Source: Macrotrachela quadricornifera (Eukaryota; Rotifera; Eurotatoria; Philodinida; Philodinidae). From it: a DNA stretch of 64,000 nucleotides. The stretch's first letter is position 1. Each line of letters begins with the position of its first letter. The stretch spans positions 686,462 to 750,461 of the forward strand of contig JAJEKB010020949.1 of assembly GCA_022393335.1 (NCBI GenBank), written 5' to 3'. The notes beneath the pieces were generated by a model. The model was given only the letters and a program-made list of their open reading frames with translations. It searched no databases and was not told where the DNA came from. Position numbers and translations under genes: made by a program. Shown here in pieces: positions 23,240 through 33,418 of the stretch.

Positions 23240-25798
23240 CAAGTGCAACAGTTTGCTGCGATGCATAGTATAGAAAAATTATAAACGAGTGGCGTCTTTT
23301 TCACTGAAGCAAAGAAGGTTGATCTCCTCAGTGAACATAAGCGATGATTAATGAAGAAAAAAAGGCTACTTTTTGCTGTCGAATGATCGCGAATGAAAAT
23401 ATTCTAGTGAAGCATGAATCACACTGCATGAAAATTGAACATCAGTCTTACATAATTTCCCTACGTTTCATTCTCTTGTCCTATTTTGAAATGGCTCATC
23501 GCATAGCATACTGTAATAATCTCTCTTACCTTAATATTAAAAAAGCGCTAAACTTATCAGCACAAAAAATGTTGGAGGCAAAGCACTCAATTGATCGGAC
23601 CATCAACTTGTCTTCTTTTATGTTACTTACGAGCCGATGATGGATTCATATTGTAGCTTGATATAGTAATCGATGGGAGATAAACAAAGTAACAGATATC
23701 TTGACCTAGAAATATAATAATAAACATAATATTTTCAAATCTGTTTATGATAGGTGCAGAGATACGACAAATCTGGTGGTTCAGTATGTCACTGATAAAT
23801 GCAGCGACTTATCGTCTGTCCGATAGATATTTCTTTTTACTGTACTATGCCTTTTTGAGAGCGTACAGATTTTCACAATGATTCATTTTTATTATGTGTA
23901 TAAGATACAAAGTTAAATTAAAATAAATTACTATATGTAAGAAAAGAATCTTTAAAATTTTAGAAAGAATGTTTCGTATTGCCTGGGAAGAAAGAGAAGA
24001 GAAGAGAACGAGTTAACGACTTACCTATGTGTATTGCTAGATGATAAAATTATATGACATGGCGATTGCTAGTTGTACATCGTTTTTATGAATACTCAGT
24101 TCTCTTTTCCTTTCCTTTAAGAAAAAAACCCGAATATAATATTTTTCGGTTGTAATACGAGCTGAATGTTCACCCGTCCATGACCAAACGTGTCGATCCG
24201 TAGTTGCTTATGTATAAAATGAAATCAAACAATGATTAGAATAAAATTTATTCTTCAATTTGCATCTCAGTTTCTAGCGAATGAACGTATTCTAACATAT
24301 ATTTACTAATAAAGGCGGCTGATGATATAATTTCGAATAAACCATGTCATCAAAATTGCGTCAACGTTTGCCGATAGTCGCGAAAGTCAAAAACACGGAC
24401 GTAAAATCGCGATTAATCATCGATTATTTAAAGAACAAAAAACCTTTAGCGATCTTGAGGGTGAGGGTGTGAGTATAAACGATAACTACCACAATTCGGA
24501 TTTCATCTTGATTATTAAAATGAAGAATCATCAGGTGGTATAAACATCTGCATAATTAATTTCAAACTTCTCGAAATTCGAAAATTCCAAGAAATTACAA
24601 ATTAGAGGATGAGAGTGAGTAAAAAATCAGGACTTCCACGACGCGTTTCGATCCAGTAACGGATATTCTCGAGTGGTAATAAGAGAACTATTTGCATATG
24701 GAGATTGAGAGGTTTTATGTACTTTGAAAGTGAATCTAGTTGGATGGATGAGTAGTTGTTCGGATTATTTTCCTGTTTGTATTGTACATCTTTTTAATGA
24801 ATGCAAAGGATAGCTGGTAGTAGTGGAAGGAAGTGATCGGCGGTTTTTAATATTTGTCTTAATTATCAATTCATCGTAATATGTTTGTCGAGTGAGATTC
24901 GTATTTGTGGTCTGAAGAAAATATCTAGAATAGGCAATTGGTAAGCTTTATGGCATTTATCTGTATAGTCTAGGGCAAAAGGCATATGAAGAGCTTCACA
25001 ATGTAGGGACGTATTTCTAGATGCGAGAAAGAAGTAAAAGAAATAGTTGTGTAGTAGTCAGTAAATGTAATTATATGGTGTCCCGAAAGTCCTTAGAGTT
25101 AGGAAAATTTGAATATCTTTATCATTCTTCAACCGAATAAGCTGAATTTTTTCTGAAGGTAGAGGACAGGGAGAAGTTTTTATTTGTGAAGAGGCAGTTC
25201 ATTTATGAACATGAAACCAGCAAGCTTTTCTTAAATATATAAGTAAAGTACTCCGAAACATTTGTTGCTTATAGCTATATTCTAGTACTGTAGGATATTC
25301 TTTTAGTTAATTTAATTTCTTTGAATAAAATCCATAACAAAATACGAATAATGATTCACCTGATAGAGAGCGTTAATAGATAAATTCGATAAAATTGATG
25401 AGTGGCGAATTATTTTGATCAATCATTCTTTTTTCTTTTTCAGATATGAGTATTTTGCAACGTTTCGAACAATTAAATGTTCATTTTCAAGCATTATCGT
25501 GCACTGCTGCAGATAAATATCGAACAATTCCACGACAACTTTTTAGTTTTTGAAGCTGGTTTTGCGCGACTTAATTCGGTAAACAGATAATAGAACTGAA
25601 ATATTTTTTGATTATGATGAATTTTTTAATTTTTAGGATATGGATTGGAAATTAATGTTCGTGGTAAACCTTCGGGAAACACAAGCATCGGGACGGAGTG
25701 TGCGGTTTGATTGAGGGGTGGTTCGTATGCTGCAATAATCATCGATTCTTTCAAAAGTAATTTATAATTGGTTTTATCTTGCCATACAACCTTGAATT
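23240..25798. other. No firm gene; scattered exon-like scraps
   Basis: A possible first exon starts at ATG 24343 (MSSKLRQRLPIVAKVKNTD) and ends near a GGTGAG donor. Acceptor-plus-ORF scraps lie at about 25443-25580 (MSILQRFEQLNVHFQ) and 25638-25715 (GYGLEINVRGKPSGNTS). None can be linked into a protein I recognise. The segment near 25330-25510 is repeated in inverse orientation at 32570-32760. ATGGTGTCCCGAAAGTCC at about 25075-25095 looks like a lone mariner-type terminal sequence. Confidence 0.3.
25330..25510 (+). repeat. Copy 1 of an inverted duplication (partner at 32570-32760)
   Basis: Shared words with the partner (reverse complemented) include GATTCACCTGATAGAGAGCG, TTAATAGATAAATTCGA, AATCAATCATTC, a polypyrimidine-CAG acceptor, ATATGA(G/T)TATTTTGC and CGTTTCGAACAA. 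Identity is about 80% by eye. The duplicated unit looks like an intron end plus the start of an exon, so it is probably host or gene-derived rather than a transposon end. Confidence 0.65.
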
Positions 25799-25808
25799 AT
25801 TCCCAGTT

Positions 25809-26163
25809 AGGGATGCAACGGTGACGATTAATCGGTCGATCGGTGAATCGGTGGACCGGTAACCGGTCAAACCGNNNNNNNNNNATCGGTTTGATCGGTT
25901 ACCCGTTGATCGGTTAATCGGTTTGATCGGTTACCCGTTGATCGGTTGATCGGTTTGATCGGTAACTCGTTGATCGGTTAATCGGTTTGATCGGTTACCG
26001 GTTGATCGGTTAATCGGTTAATCGGTTTGATCGGTAACTCGTTGATCGGTTAATCGGTTTGATCGGTTACCGGTTGATCGGTTGATCGGTTTGATAGGTT
26101 ACCGTTTATGACCGATTAATCGTCTACGGTTAACCGATTATTGATCGTCACCGTTGCATCCCT
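25809..26163. mobile_element. MITE filled with ATCGGTT iterons, 10-bp direct-repeat flanks
   Basis: ATTCCCAGTT at 25799-25808 and 26164-26173 flanks a 355-bp element. Its ends read AGGGATGCAACGGTGACGAT and the inverse ATCGTCACCGTTGCATCCCT. The interior is made of tandem variants of TTGATCGGTTAATCGG and GGTTACC(G/C)GT. The termini resemble hAT-type MITEs, but a 10-bp rather than 8-bp duplication leaves Mutator-like mobilisation open. The gap of unknown bases makes the true length uncertain. A solo fragment of the same terminus occurs at about 42380. Confidence 0.8.
25875..25884. other. Assembly gap (10 N)
   Basis: Ten N characters lie inside the iteron array of the MITE, where tandem repeats probably prevented closure. 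The true repeat number is unknown. Confidence 0.99.
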
Positions 26164-26281
26164 ATTCCCAGTTCATATGATGGCCGGTTTCTTGTTGATG
26201 GCGAGATATTGCTGTTTCATTTTTTGTCGTTTGTTTTTCGTTATCTGTTTCGTTGTTTTGTAGGTTGTGATTCATATTTGA

Positions 26282-28943
26282 TCATGTGGATGTTTGGTGG
26301 TCTTGTCGGATTCGACTAGAGCGTCTCAACGTTTCTGGATTGGGATATGGTGCTGGTCTAGTTAATGTGGTTTTCTTTATTTGTTGGCGTTTCGATCGAG
26401 TCGGTCCAATAGCTGTAGGTTTATTATTATCTTCTTGATTGTTTGTGGTTGTGCTGCTACCAAGGTAGAGTAATTGTTCTTTGAACAGTGTTTTAGGTGC
26501 GCCGTGTTCCCAAAGTCGTCTGATTGATTGTCTCGCCGTTTCATCGACATATAGGTTATCACAGTCTCGACACTTAACGAAGTAAACGATGTCGGATTGC
26601 AAGTATTTTGGTACTGGATCCTTTGTGTTAAAATATATTTCTACTGTCGATGGAGGTCTGGCGAAAAAACGAACATCAAGATCAGGACGAATTTTTCCTA
26701 CGATTTGGGATAACTTATTCTTAAACGAATCAGTAGCTGGACCAGTATAAGGTATCTCCATATACATCTTTTTTTTCGCATCCGACAATCGCGGAATCGG
26801 TTGTTATTGAGTTATTCAAGTGTTTACTTAATCCGATTCCTATTCGAGTATCGAGAAACGCCGATGGATAACCATTATGAAGGCCGATTTGAAGAATATT
26901 CTCGAATTCAATTGCTAATGACGAGTATGTGGAACATGTAGCTAGAGTTCTGTGTATCATAGTAACAATACTAGATTTTTTATATGCTATAGTTACATAT
27001 GAATTTCACTTTGTCATTAGATCAGTGAATGTTTCTTTTCGATAGACAGCTGTTTGAAATTTTTTGGTTTCAGGTGACCGGGTAACCCATATATCGAAAA
27101 AAGGAAGAGAGTCATTGATTTTCAGTTGATGAGTGAAACTGATAGATGGATGAAAATTATTTAATATTTCGAGTACATTTTTTTCTTCTGTTGTAGGTTC
27201 AAGAGTTACAAATGTCTCGTCGACATATCGATACCATTCACAAATACCAATTTGTTTCAAGCGATCTATCAAACTCTCTTCCAGATGTGACATAAAAATA
27301 TCGGCAATTATTGGAGCCAGAGGAGCACCCATTGCAGCACCGTTACGTTGAACGTACATTTTTTTATCGAAAATGAAGTGAGTTTTTCATGTAGCCATTT
27401 GAAGAAGATTTTCAAAATCCGATCTATGTCTGCGTTTCACACAAAGATGACTTCTTTGTTTATATTGACATATGGAAGGACACGTAGGGTACATTTTATC
27501 GAGTATTAAATTAATAGTATAGGTCAGTGGAACTTTAGTAAACAAACTTGTCACATCGAAAGAGATCATTTTTTTTTATCCTCAAGTTTTAAGTTTTGGA
27601 TTTTTCGAACAAAATCAAATCTGTCTTGGATCATATACGGGCTTGTACGAAGTGTATTCAATCGATTAGCCAACATTTTACCGAGTCCATAAGCTACTGT
27701 TCTTGTAGCTGACATTACAGGTCGAAGAGGACAATCTTCTTTATGTATGTTAGGCACACCGTATGTTTGAGCTGATCTTGATCCACTGGGAAATGCCAGC
27801 TTGTATTCCTGTTCTGTAATGAAACCATATTTTTTCAAAACAAGCAGAAACCGAGTAAGTTCATTTTCAGTATCTAATGTTGGATCGCCATTAACTAAGG
27901 TAAAAGCAGATTTATCATCCAGTATTACATTCATTTTTTGTGCATAATCTGTACGATTCATGATGACCACGCCACGTCCCTTGTCAGGTCGAGTAATAAT
28001 GATCGATTTATTTTTAGAAAGAGAACGAAGAGTACCAAAAGTTTTACGATGTTCGGCACCAATTTTCTTCAGATCAGATTGGGCAACTTTCCGAAAAGAA
28101 TTCGCAGTTTCACTTAATTCAGATGCAGCACTCAATTGTACTGATGTTAATTGATGACAAACAACTTCAGTAGATGGTTTTTGTTCGTAATGCCGATAAG
28201 TAGTTCGCACATTTAAAAGACGCGCATAAAAATATTCCATATTGCATACGAACTGTGGTTGATCGAGTTTTTCAGGTGGATATACATGATTGAACCCGTT
28301 AACTAGGGAATCATGCTCGCTATCAGTTAAATTGTATTTAGAAAGATTTGTCACCGGATCACCCAGCTCGCTCTCAATTTTTGTCATCGGATCGACAATC
28401 TTACGTGGACTATTTGTTACGGAGTCGAGGATCTGTGATTGTGGAGTACGTCTTCGCTTTTTTTTCACGCAAATTATTGAGTTTTGTTTCGTGTGTCCTC
28501 TCAATTCCGTCCATCTTTTTTTTAAGAATTTCTTGCGCAATAGATTGCAAACGAATGTAAAGGAAATGAGAGACACTTTGTTTGAATTCTGCATCCAGTC
28601 GTCTCAAAAACCTTGTAATTCGACTCAAAAGACGTTGCTTGTATTTCATTTCAGCTTGTAAAATTTGACGAGTACATTTTTCTCTGAATTTAGCATCAGC
28701 TATATACGGATTTGCCACACGAAAACGAGCGAAAACAGGTATTAAACCTTCATTCTTACATGTGAGAATATATGCAATAGCACTTTTTATCCGGTATACT
28801 CGAATTTGTTCTTTCACAAATTGAGGAAAAAGTTTACTAGTATTGAGATCGTAGTGCCGCCAAAGATACTTGTAGACATTCGCAGCTAATAATGGGAAAA
28901 ATTTAAGCAAGAACTTACAGAGTATAACCGCCTTGAACAACAT
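26282..28943 (-). pseudogene. Penelope-like retroelement: reverse transcriptase plus GIY-YIG-like tail, decayed
   Basis: On the minus strand an N-terminal region (28943-28460) is followed by the Penelope-type reverse transcriptase: ITRPDKGRGVVIMNR, LRPVMSATRTVAYGLGK, MISFDVTSLFTKVPL, GAAMGAPLAPIIADIFM, and the catalytic box as YRYVDETF. A C-terminal DIVYFVKCRDCDNLYVDET with a downstream WEHG corresponds to the GIY-YIG endonuclease, where YIG is YVD. Lesions: frame changes at an A8 run (about 28465) and an A9 run (about 27570), TGA at about 27387 and 27006, and a frameshift near 26790. The catalytic YVDD has become YVDE. An endonuclease-bearing Penelope element is not the telomere-associated Athena type known from bdelloids. 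The element ends at TGA 26282. Confidence 0.88.
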
Positions 28944-29415
28944 TGTATTTTATTTAGTATGATTCACCACAAATTAAAACAGAACAACGTGTGATATGTT
29001 GATAAACAGAACAGTAAAAGAGGGAAAGTGAATACCACACGAGAGCGAAAAGAGAACAGAACCGAACAGACAATTTACGATAAGACAATGTCTCGCACAT
29101 GGAAAAAAGAGAAAAATACCACTCCATCGAGCATGCAAAGATAAACTAGAATCGATTACTGACAACAAAGGAAAGAAAAAAAAAAAATCCATAAAAAACA
29201 ACAAAAAAATGATCAGCACATCTATCAGAAACTGAAAGAGACATCAGGCAAACAGAACCTTGATAATATGTTGAACTAGCTCCATTATATCGCTTGAAAA
29301 AAGCTGCAATCCAACACTATCCATATCATTCACTCAGTTGATCGAAACATCGATTAATGATAAAATTGTTCTCTTAAGAAAATTTCTTCACCAAACATAC
29401 ATTTTTATGAATATA
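28944..29415. other. No gene; probable 5' region of the Penelope-like element
   Basis: This sequence lies upstream of the retroelement reading frame on its strand. I see no ORF and no terminal repeat. Confidence 0.35.
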
Positions 29416-30731
29416 ACGGGTGCGCCATAAATAACCGACCTCTCAGTAGATTTAAGATTTCTCCACTATTATCTCTGTGATTAAAATATCTGTTTTTATC
29501 AAAAGATAGCGCTTGAAATTCTGCACAAGATGGTATATTTTATTCAACGAATATAGTTTCCTCCATTCTTTTGGATTAAACGTAATCGTACAGTAAAATC
29601 AAGCACAGAATGTAAAATTTTTTCTTTTTCAACTTTTTTGACAGAGCGTTTTATTTCGTCTATTAATGTTGCCTTTGTTGTTATGTTCTTCCAGTCCATA
29701 GATTCAGCTAATTCATTCCATAAACTGTAATCTAATGGACATAAATCAGGCGAATTTGGTGGCCAACGATCCTTCGAAATAAAATCATGAAAATGATCGG
29801 CACACCATTTTTGACTTGAGTGATGTGTATGAGGTTTGGCTCCGTCCTGTTGATAGGTCCAGTTGTTTCCTAGTATTTTGTTACCGGATTTTAAAGCAAT
29901 GGGAAGAACATCGTTGATATATCTTTCTGCATCCATCGTCCCATCCTCTATAATCACCGGTAGCGTTAGACCTTCAGCACATACGCCCAACCACACCATC
30001 ACCTTAACTGGAAATTTTATTTTTTGATGTATACCACCTTGTTTATCTGCCTCTTCCCTACTGACAGCCCATATGCGATCATTCTGACGATTGTATACAC
30101 CATCTAAATCAAAATATTTTTCATCAGTAAAAAGCCATCTCTTGGTGTCTTCCTTGGTATAGTTATTTAACACCCAATTGGCAAATTTAACCCGCTTCCT
30201 TCTTTGAAGATCAGTCAATTTTGGTTGTTTGATTCTCTTGTATGGAAAACAACCAAGATCTTCACGTAATATTCGTCGTGCACTTGTTGCTGAAATATTC
30301 ATGTCAGCAGCTAATCGTCTTGTTGACACCCGTTTCTTTCGAGCTAGACGATGTTTAACCTTCAAAATATTGGCTTTTGTTCGAGCTGTACGTGGACGAC
30401 CGGATGGATATGATAAATTGATAGATCCAGTGTTGTTGATCATTTGAATCCATGATTTAATTGTTGTTAATGAAACTACTCCACCTAAATCACGGCAAAT
30501 TTTTGTTGGGCCATCACCATTTTCATATTTATTTTTTACGGCTGCTTGCATGTCTTTACTTTTCATCTTTTCTGAAATGTATGTAAAGTGACTTTCAAGT
30601 CCAATCATACATATGTTTGTAGAGAATTTCAAGCGCCATCTTTTGATAAAAAAAGATATTTTAATCATAAGGACAATAGAGGAGAAATCTTAAAAATACT
30701 GAGAGGTCGGTTATTTATGGCGCACCCGTTA
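29416..30731 (-). mobile_element. Tc1/mariner-superfamily element (DD37D type), apparently intact
   Basis: TA at 29414-29415 and 30732-30733 flanks a 1316-bp element with about 110-bp terminal inverted repeats beginning ACGGGTGCGCCATAAATAAC. One uninterrupted transposase gene lies between them on the minus strand. Size, TA duplication and a single 340-residue ORF fit a complete mariner-like element. Confidence 0.92.
29544..30566 (-). CDS. Mariner/Tc1-type transposase, DD37D
   Basis: The start at 30566 (MKSKDMQAAVKNKYENGDG) gives 340 residues, the usual mariner length. An upstream in-frame ATG would add 34 residues that extend into the terminal repeat. The N-terminal paired helix-turn-helix includes KICRDLGGVVSLTTIKSW, the GRPRTAR linker and RRLAADMNISATSARRIL. 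The catalytic core has LFTDEKYFDLDG (first Asp), YQQDGAKPHTHH (second Asp) and WPPNSPDLCPLDYSLWNE. Counting from the second Asp to the Asp of PLDY gives 37 intervening residues, that is DD37D, the spacing described for maT-like elements. No stops or frameshifts are present, so the gene could still encode active enzyme. It performs cut-and-paste transposition at TA dinucleotides. Confidence 0.92.
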   Translation of the reverse strand: MKSKDMQAAVKNKYENGDGPTKICRDLGGVVSLTTIKSWIQMINNTGSINLSYPSGRPRTARTKANILKVKHRLARKKRVSTRRLAADMNISATSARRILREDLGCFPYKRIKQPKLTDLQRRKRVKFANWVLNNYTKEDTKRWLFTDEKYFDLDGVYNRQNDRIWAVSREEADKQGGIHQKIKFPVKVMVWLGVCAEGLTLPVIIEDGTMDAERYINDVLPIALKSGNKILGNNWTYQQDGAKPHTHHSSQKWCADHFHDFISKDRWPPNSPDLCPLDYSLWNELAESMDWKNITTKATLIDEIKRSVKKVEKEKILHSVLDFTVRLRLIQKNGGNYIR

Positions 30732-30738
30732 TTTCCTT

Positions 30739-30972
30739 CTATATTAAATTTATTTTATCTAATTGATACTCGCGATTTCGGGGTTCATCTATTATTAGAT
30801 TAGGATTAGGTAGTACTTGTGATATATTTGCAGCACAAGTTTGTTTTTCTTGAAGATCATCAATTAGTTGATCGAAACGTTGATGATTAAAACAGTTTTT
30901 ATTTTTAGCAAGTTTCTCCACAAGATCTCTATTTATATGAATAGATACACGTTTTTTTGTTTTTCTTGGCAT
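30739..30972 (-). CDS. Small basic/acidic ORF, function unknown
   Basis: A 77-codon frame starts MPRKTKKRVSIHINRDLVEK and ends with TAG just outside the mariner left flank (in transcript order). The basic start followed by a helical, Gln/Asp/Asn-rich body looks protein-like. It lies upstream of the Penelope-like ORFs on the same strand, so it could be a short leader ORF of that element that was separated by the mariner insertion. It could also be chance. No family recognised. Confidence 0.3.
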   Translation of the reverse strand: MPRKTKKRVSIHINRDLVEKLAKNKNCFNHQRFDQLIDDLQEKQTCAANISQVLPNPNLIIDEPRNREYQLDKINLI

Positions 30973-31678
30973 ACTGAAATTCTAGCACGTTGTTTGGGCT
31001 TCGCATTTCATGAAGATAAGTGAGAAAAAGAATTGATGTATGTATTTTGCTTGTTTTGTTCCTTGGAATTATAAAATACCGTTCTGACAATGCACTGCTG
31101 CTCGGCAAAAAGCATAATGTAACAAAATTTCTTCTTTCGTGCATTTTTCATCCTTTCATTCTATCTTCATCTGACCTTGTTCCATCATTTTTTCGCCTCT
31201 CTTCATCCACTTAAGGAGTGAGAAAATGAAAATAACATGAATGGCGATATACAATTGAGAGTCACTTATGTGACAAAACGATAAATTCTAAGTGATCAGA
31301 TATACCTTATCCTATATAATCTTTTTTCTTTTATTTTTATTCCTCATGAAAAAGATTCATATCCAATTTAGATACGTTTTCAATTTTTATTCTGTACACA
31401 CGCTTCAACTTCAATCAACAGCAAAACATTATTTACCCGGTAAATAATTCTTCTTCTGCTTTTGTTCAGCTTATGTTTCTGTTGTATAATTTCAGGTCGA
31501 CGAAAAAATACAAATCAGTTAGTCTTATTTACCTTTTTTCATTTTGGTTCAATATTATCTCAGTACTGGTCTATCTTATTCATTACCTGCGCATGATTTA
31601 TTGAATCCTTATCAAAACAACACAAATGCTTGAACATCAAAAGATCCAAATTGTCCAAACTTAATTAAATATAACTAA
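30973..31678. other. No gene seen
   Basis: AT-rich sequence with only short unconvincing frames on either strand. Confidence 0.4.
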
Positions 31679-32260
31679 ATGGTTTCAATGGTCGGAGAAA
31701 AGACTTGTTTATCTTTACAAAAATCGAAGCAAATTATTATAAATAATCGCACAAGACGTCAAATTGAATCCGGAAACCTCGACATCAAAGCACTCCACAC
31801 TACAGTAAATGATCATCGAACGATGATTCAGTACTTATTTAACAACTCGATAAACCAAACAATTCTGATGCAAGCAATAAACAAACAATCACAAATAACA
31901 CCATCATTAACAAGTTGGAGGGATTGAGTGGACTTATTCTGCATCAGTTTGACTTTAATCGTGGTGATCTATGTGTTAGCTTGTCGTGCCGGATGTGCGA
32001 TTTGCGATCGCCTCTTCATATTTTGCTTTTGCCCTATTCTAGATCGCCTTCAACGGCAAAGATTAGAACAACAGCCGCAGATACAGCAACAGCAACAGCG
32101 ATTCAATAAAAGCCATCCACACTCGTATCAAATACACCTACAACCAACATCATCGTATTCAGCAACACGAAACACTACCACTTCCGAACAACTACAATCT
32201 CTATCGAAAATTGCAGATTCATCCAATCATACTTCTAGTCAATCCAAAACCACATCTTAA
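31679..32260 (+). pseudogene. Putative single-pass membrane protein, interrupted by one TGA
   Basis: One frame of about 193 codons runs from ATG 31679 to TAA 32258-32260, with a single TGA at 31925-31927 (SWRD, stop, VDLF). The first 80 residues are polar and partly helical (Asn, Gln, Ile and Leu spaced like a coiled region). Just after the stop comes a hydrophobic membrane span (FCISLTLIVVIYVLAC) followed by a Cys-rich juxtamembrane stretch. The tail is Gln-, Ser- and Thr-rich (QQPQIQQQQQRF). The TGA may replace a Trp codon. The layout (helical ectodomain, one membrane span, polar tail) fits many membrane proteins, including envelope-like proteins of retroelements. No family can be named. 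No long terminal repeats were found around it. Confidence 0.4.
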
Positions 32261-32569
32261 GCCGTTCAAACACATTTTTTTTCTTTTGTAATTCAATCAC
32301 TTATCATGTGTCATCCTTTTTTCGGTTTCTTTTTAATGCAAGGTTTTCTTGTGTCAGAATTTTTTTTTCAAACGATAATATAAATCAATAACTTTTATTC
32401 AATCGAAAACATTTTCACTTTCTTCAATTAATAAACAATAAAAAAACAAATCTCTACAATTTCTCGGTGAATTAATCCAAATTATTCCACGTGTATCTAC
32501 AGCTTCACTTTAACAATAAAACATAAAACCGAATTGTCATGTATATTCAGTAATATCAGCAACAGCACA
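32261..32569. other. No gene seen
   Basis: AT-rich tail region containing several AATAAA-like words after the membrane-protein frame (for example AATAAACAATAAA near 32430). Confidence 0.4.
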
Positions 32570-32760
32570 CAGTAAAATTCGTGATAATGAACATTTAATT
32601 TGTTCGAAACGTCGCAAAATAATCATATCTGAAACAGAAAGAAGAATGATTGATTAAAATTATCCCCCACTCATCTATTTTGTCGAATTTATCTATTAAC
32701 GCTCTCTATCAGGTGAATCAATATTCGTAATTTGTTATGAATTTTTATTCAGTTACTGAA
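32570..32760 (-). repeat. Copy 2 of the inverted duplication (partner at 25330-25510)
   Basis: This is the reverse complement of the segment at 25330-25510, with the same acceptor-like polypyrimidine-CAG and the following exon-like words. It lies just outside the intact DNA transposon starting at 32837. Confidence 0.65.
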
Positions 32761-33418
32761 AAATAAATTAGAAAATTAACTCGTGGTGTAAAAAGAGCTT
32801 CAAAAACTGAAAATCGTCGTGAATTTGTTCGTATTAGGGTAGATCCATGGGTATCCTACCACGATTTGGAAAAGTATTTTTTTTCGACAGAAAGATCAAA
32901 ACGCTCTAGAAAACGTTATTGGTCGAAAAAAAAGAAACACTTTTTGTCGAAATCATAAGGTTCTAGGTCTTTTACTCGGAATATGTACATGTATATTTCG
33001 TGTACTAGCTCCCATGCTGGTAAATGATCTCTGAACGTTCGAATTGAGCATTTTTATCGTTTTTTCTCTCTCAGAAGGATACAAGCACGATAAGGGAGAT
33101 GTTTGGTAAAGAAAAAAAGCATAATATCTAATGAAATGATGAAGTTATAGGCAATTTTTTTGGAATATTCTAAGAAAATCTAAAGAAAATCGATAACTAT
33201 CAACTTTTTCTCCCTTTTTCATGTTTTTCAAAGTTAATTATCTTTTGCTGTTCGGAATAAACAAACACAGCTCCAAACGAACATCATTGAAATGAAAATC
33301 TTTTGATTTTCTTTGAAGAAGATGTTGGTCGACATTGAATAGTGTTGCTGTTGACAGATTGAAATTCGTGTAAAGCACGAATACCTTGGTTTCTTCCTTT
33401 ACAGATAAGTCGTTATTG

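Noticed and set aside
25809..26163. CRISPR-like array from the regular ATCGGTT units
   Set aside because: Eukaryotic context, terminal inverted repeats and target duplication, with variable units and no spacers; it is a MITE interior.
28460..28475. Programmed ribosomal frameshift site in the Penelope-like element
   Set aside because: The A8 run is suggestive, but the copy has several other lesions, so simple decay or assembly error is more likely.
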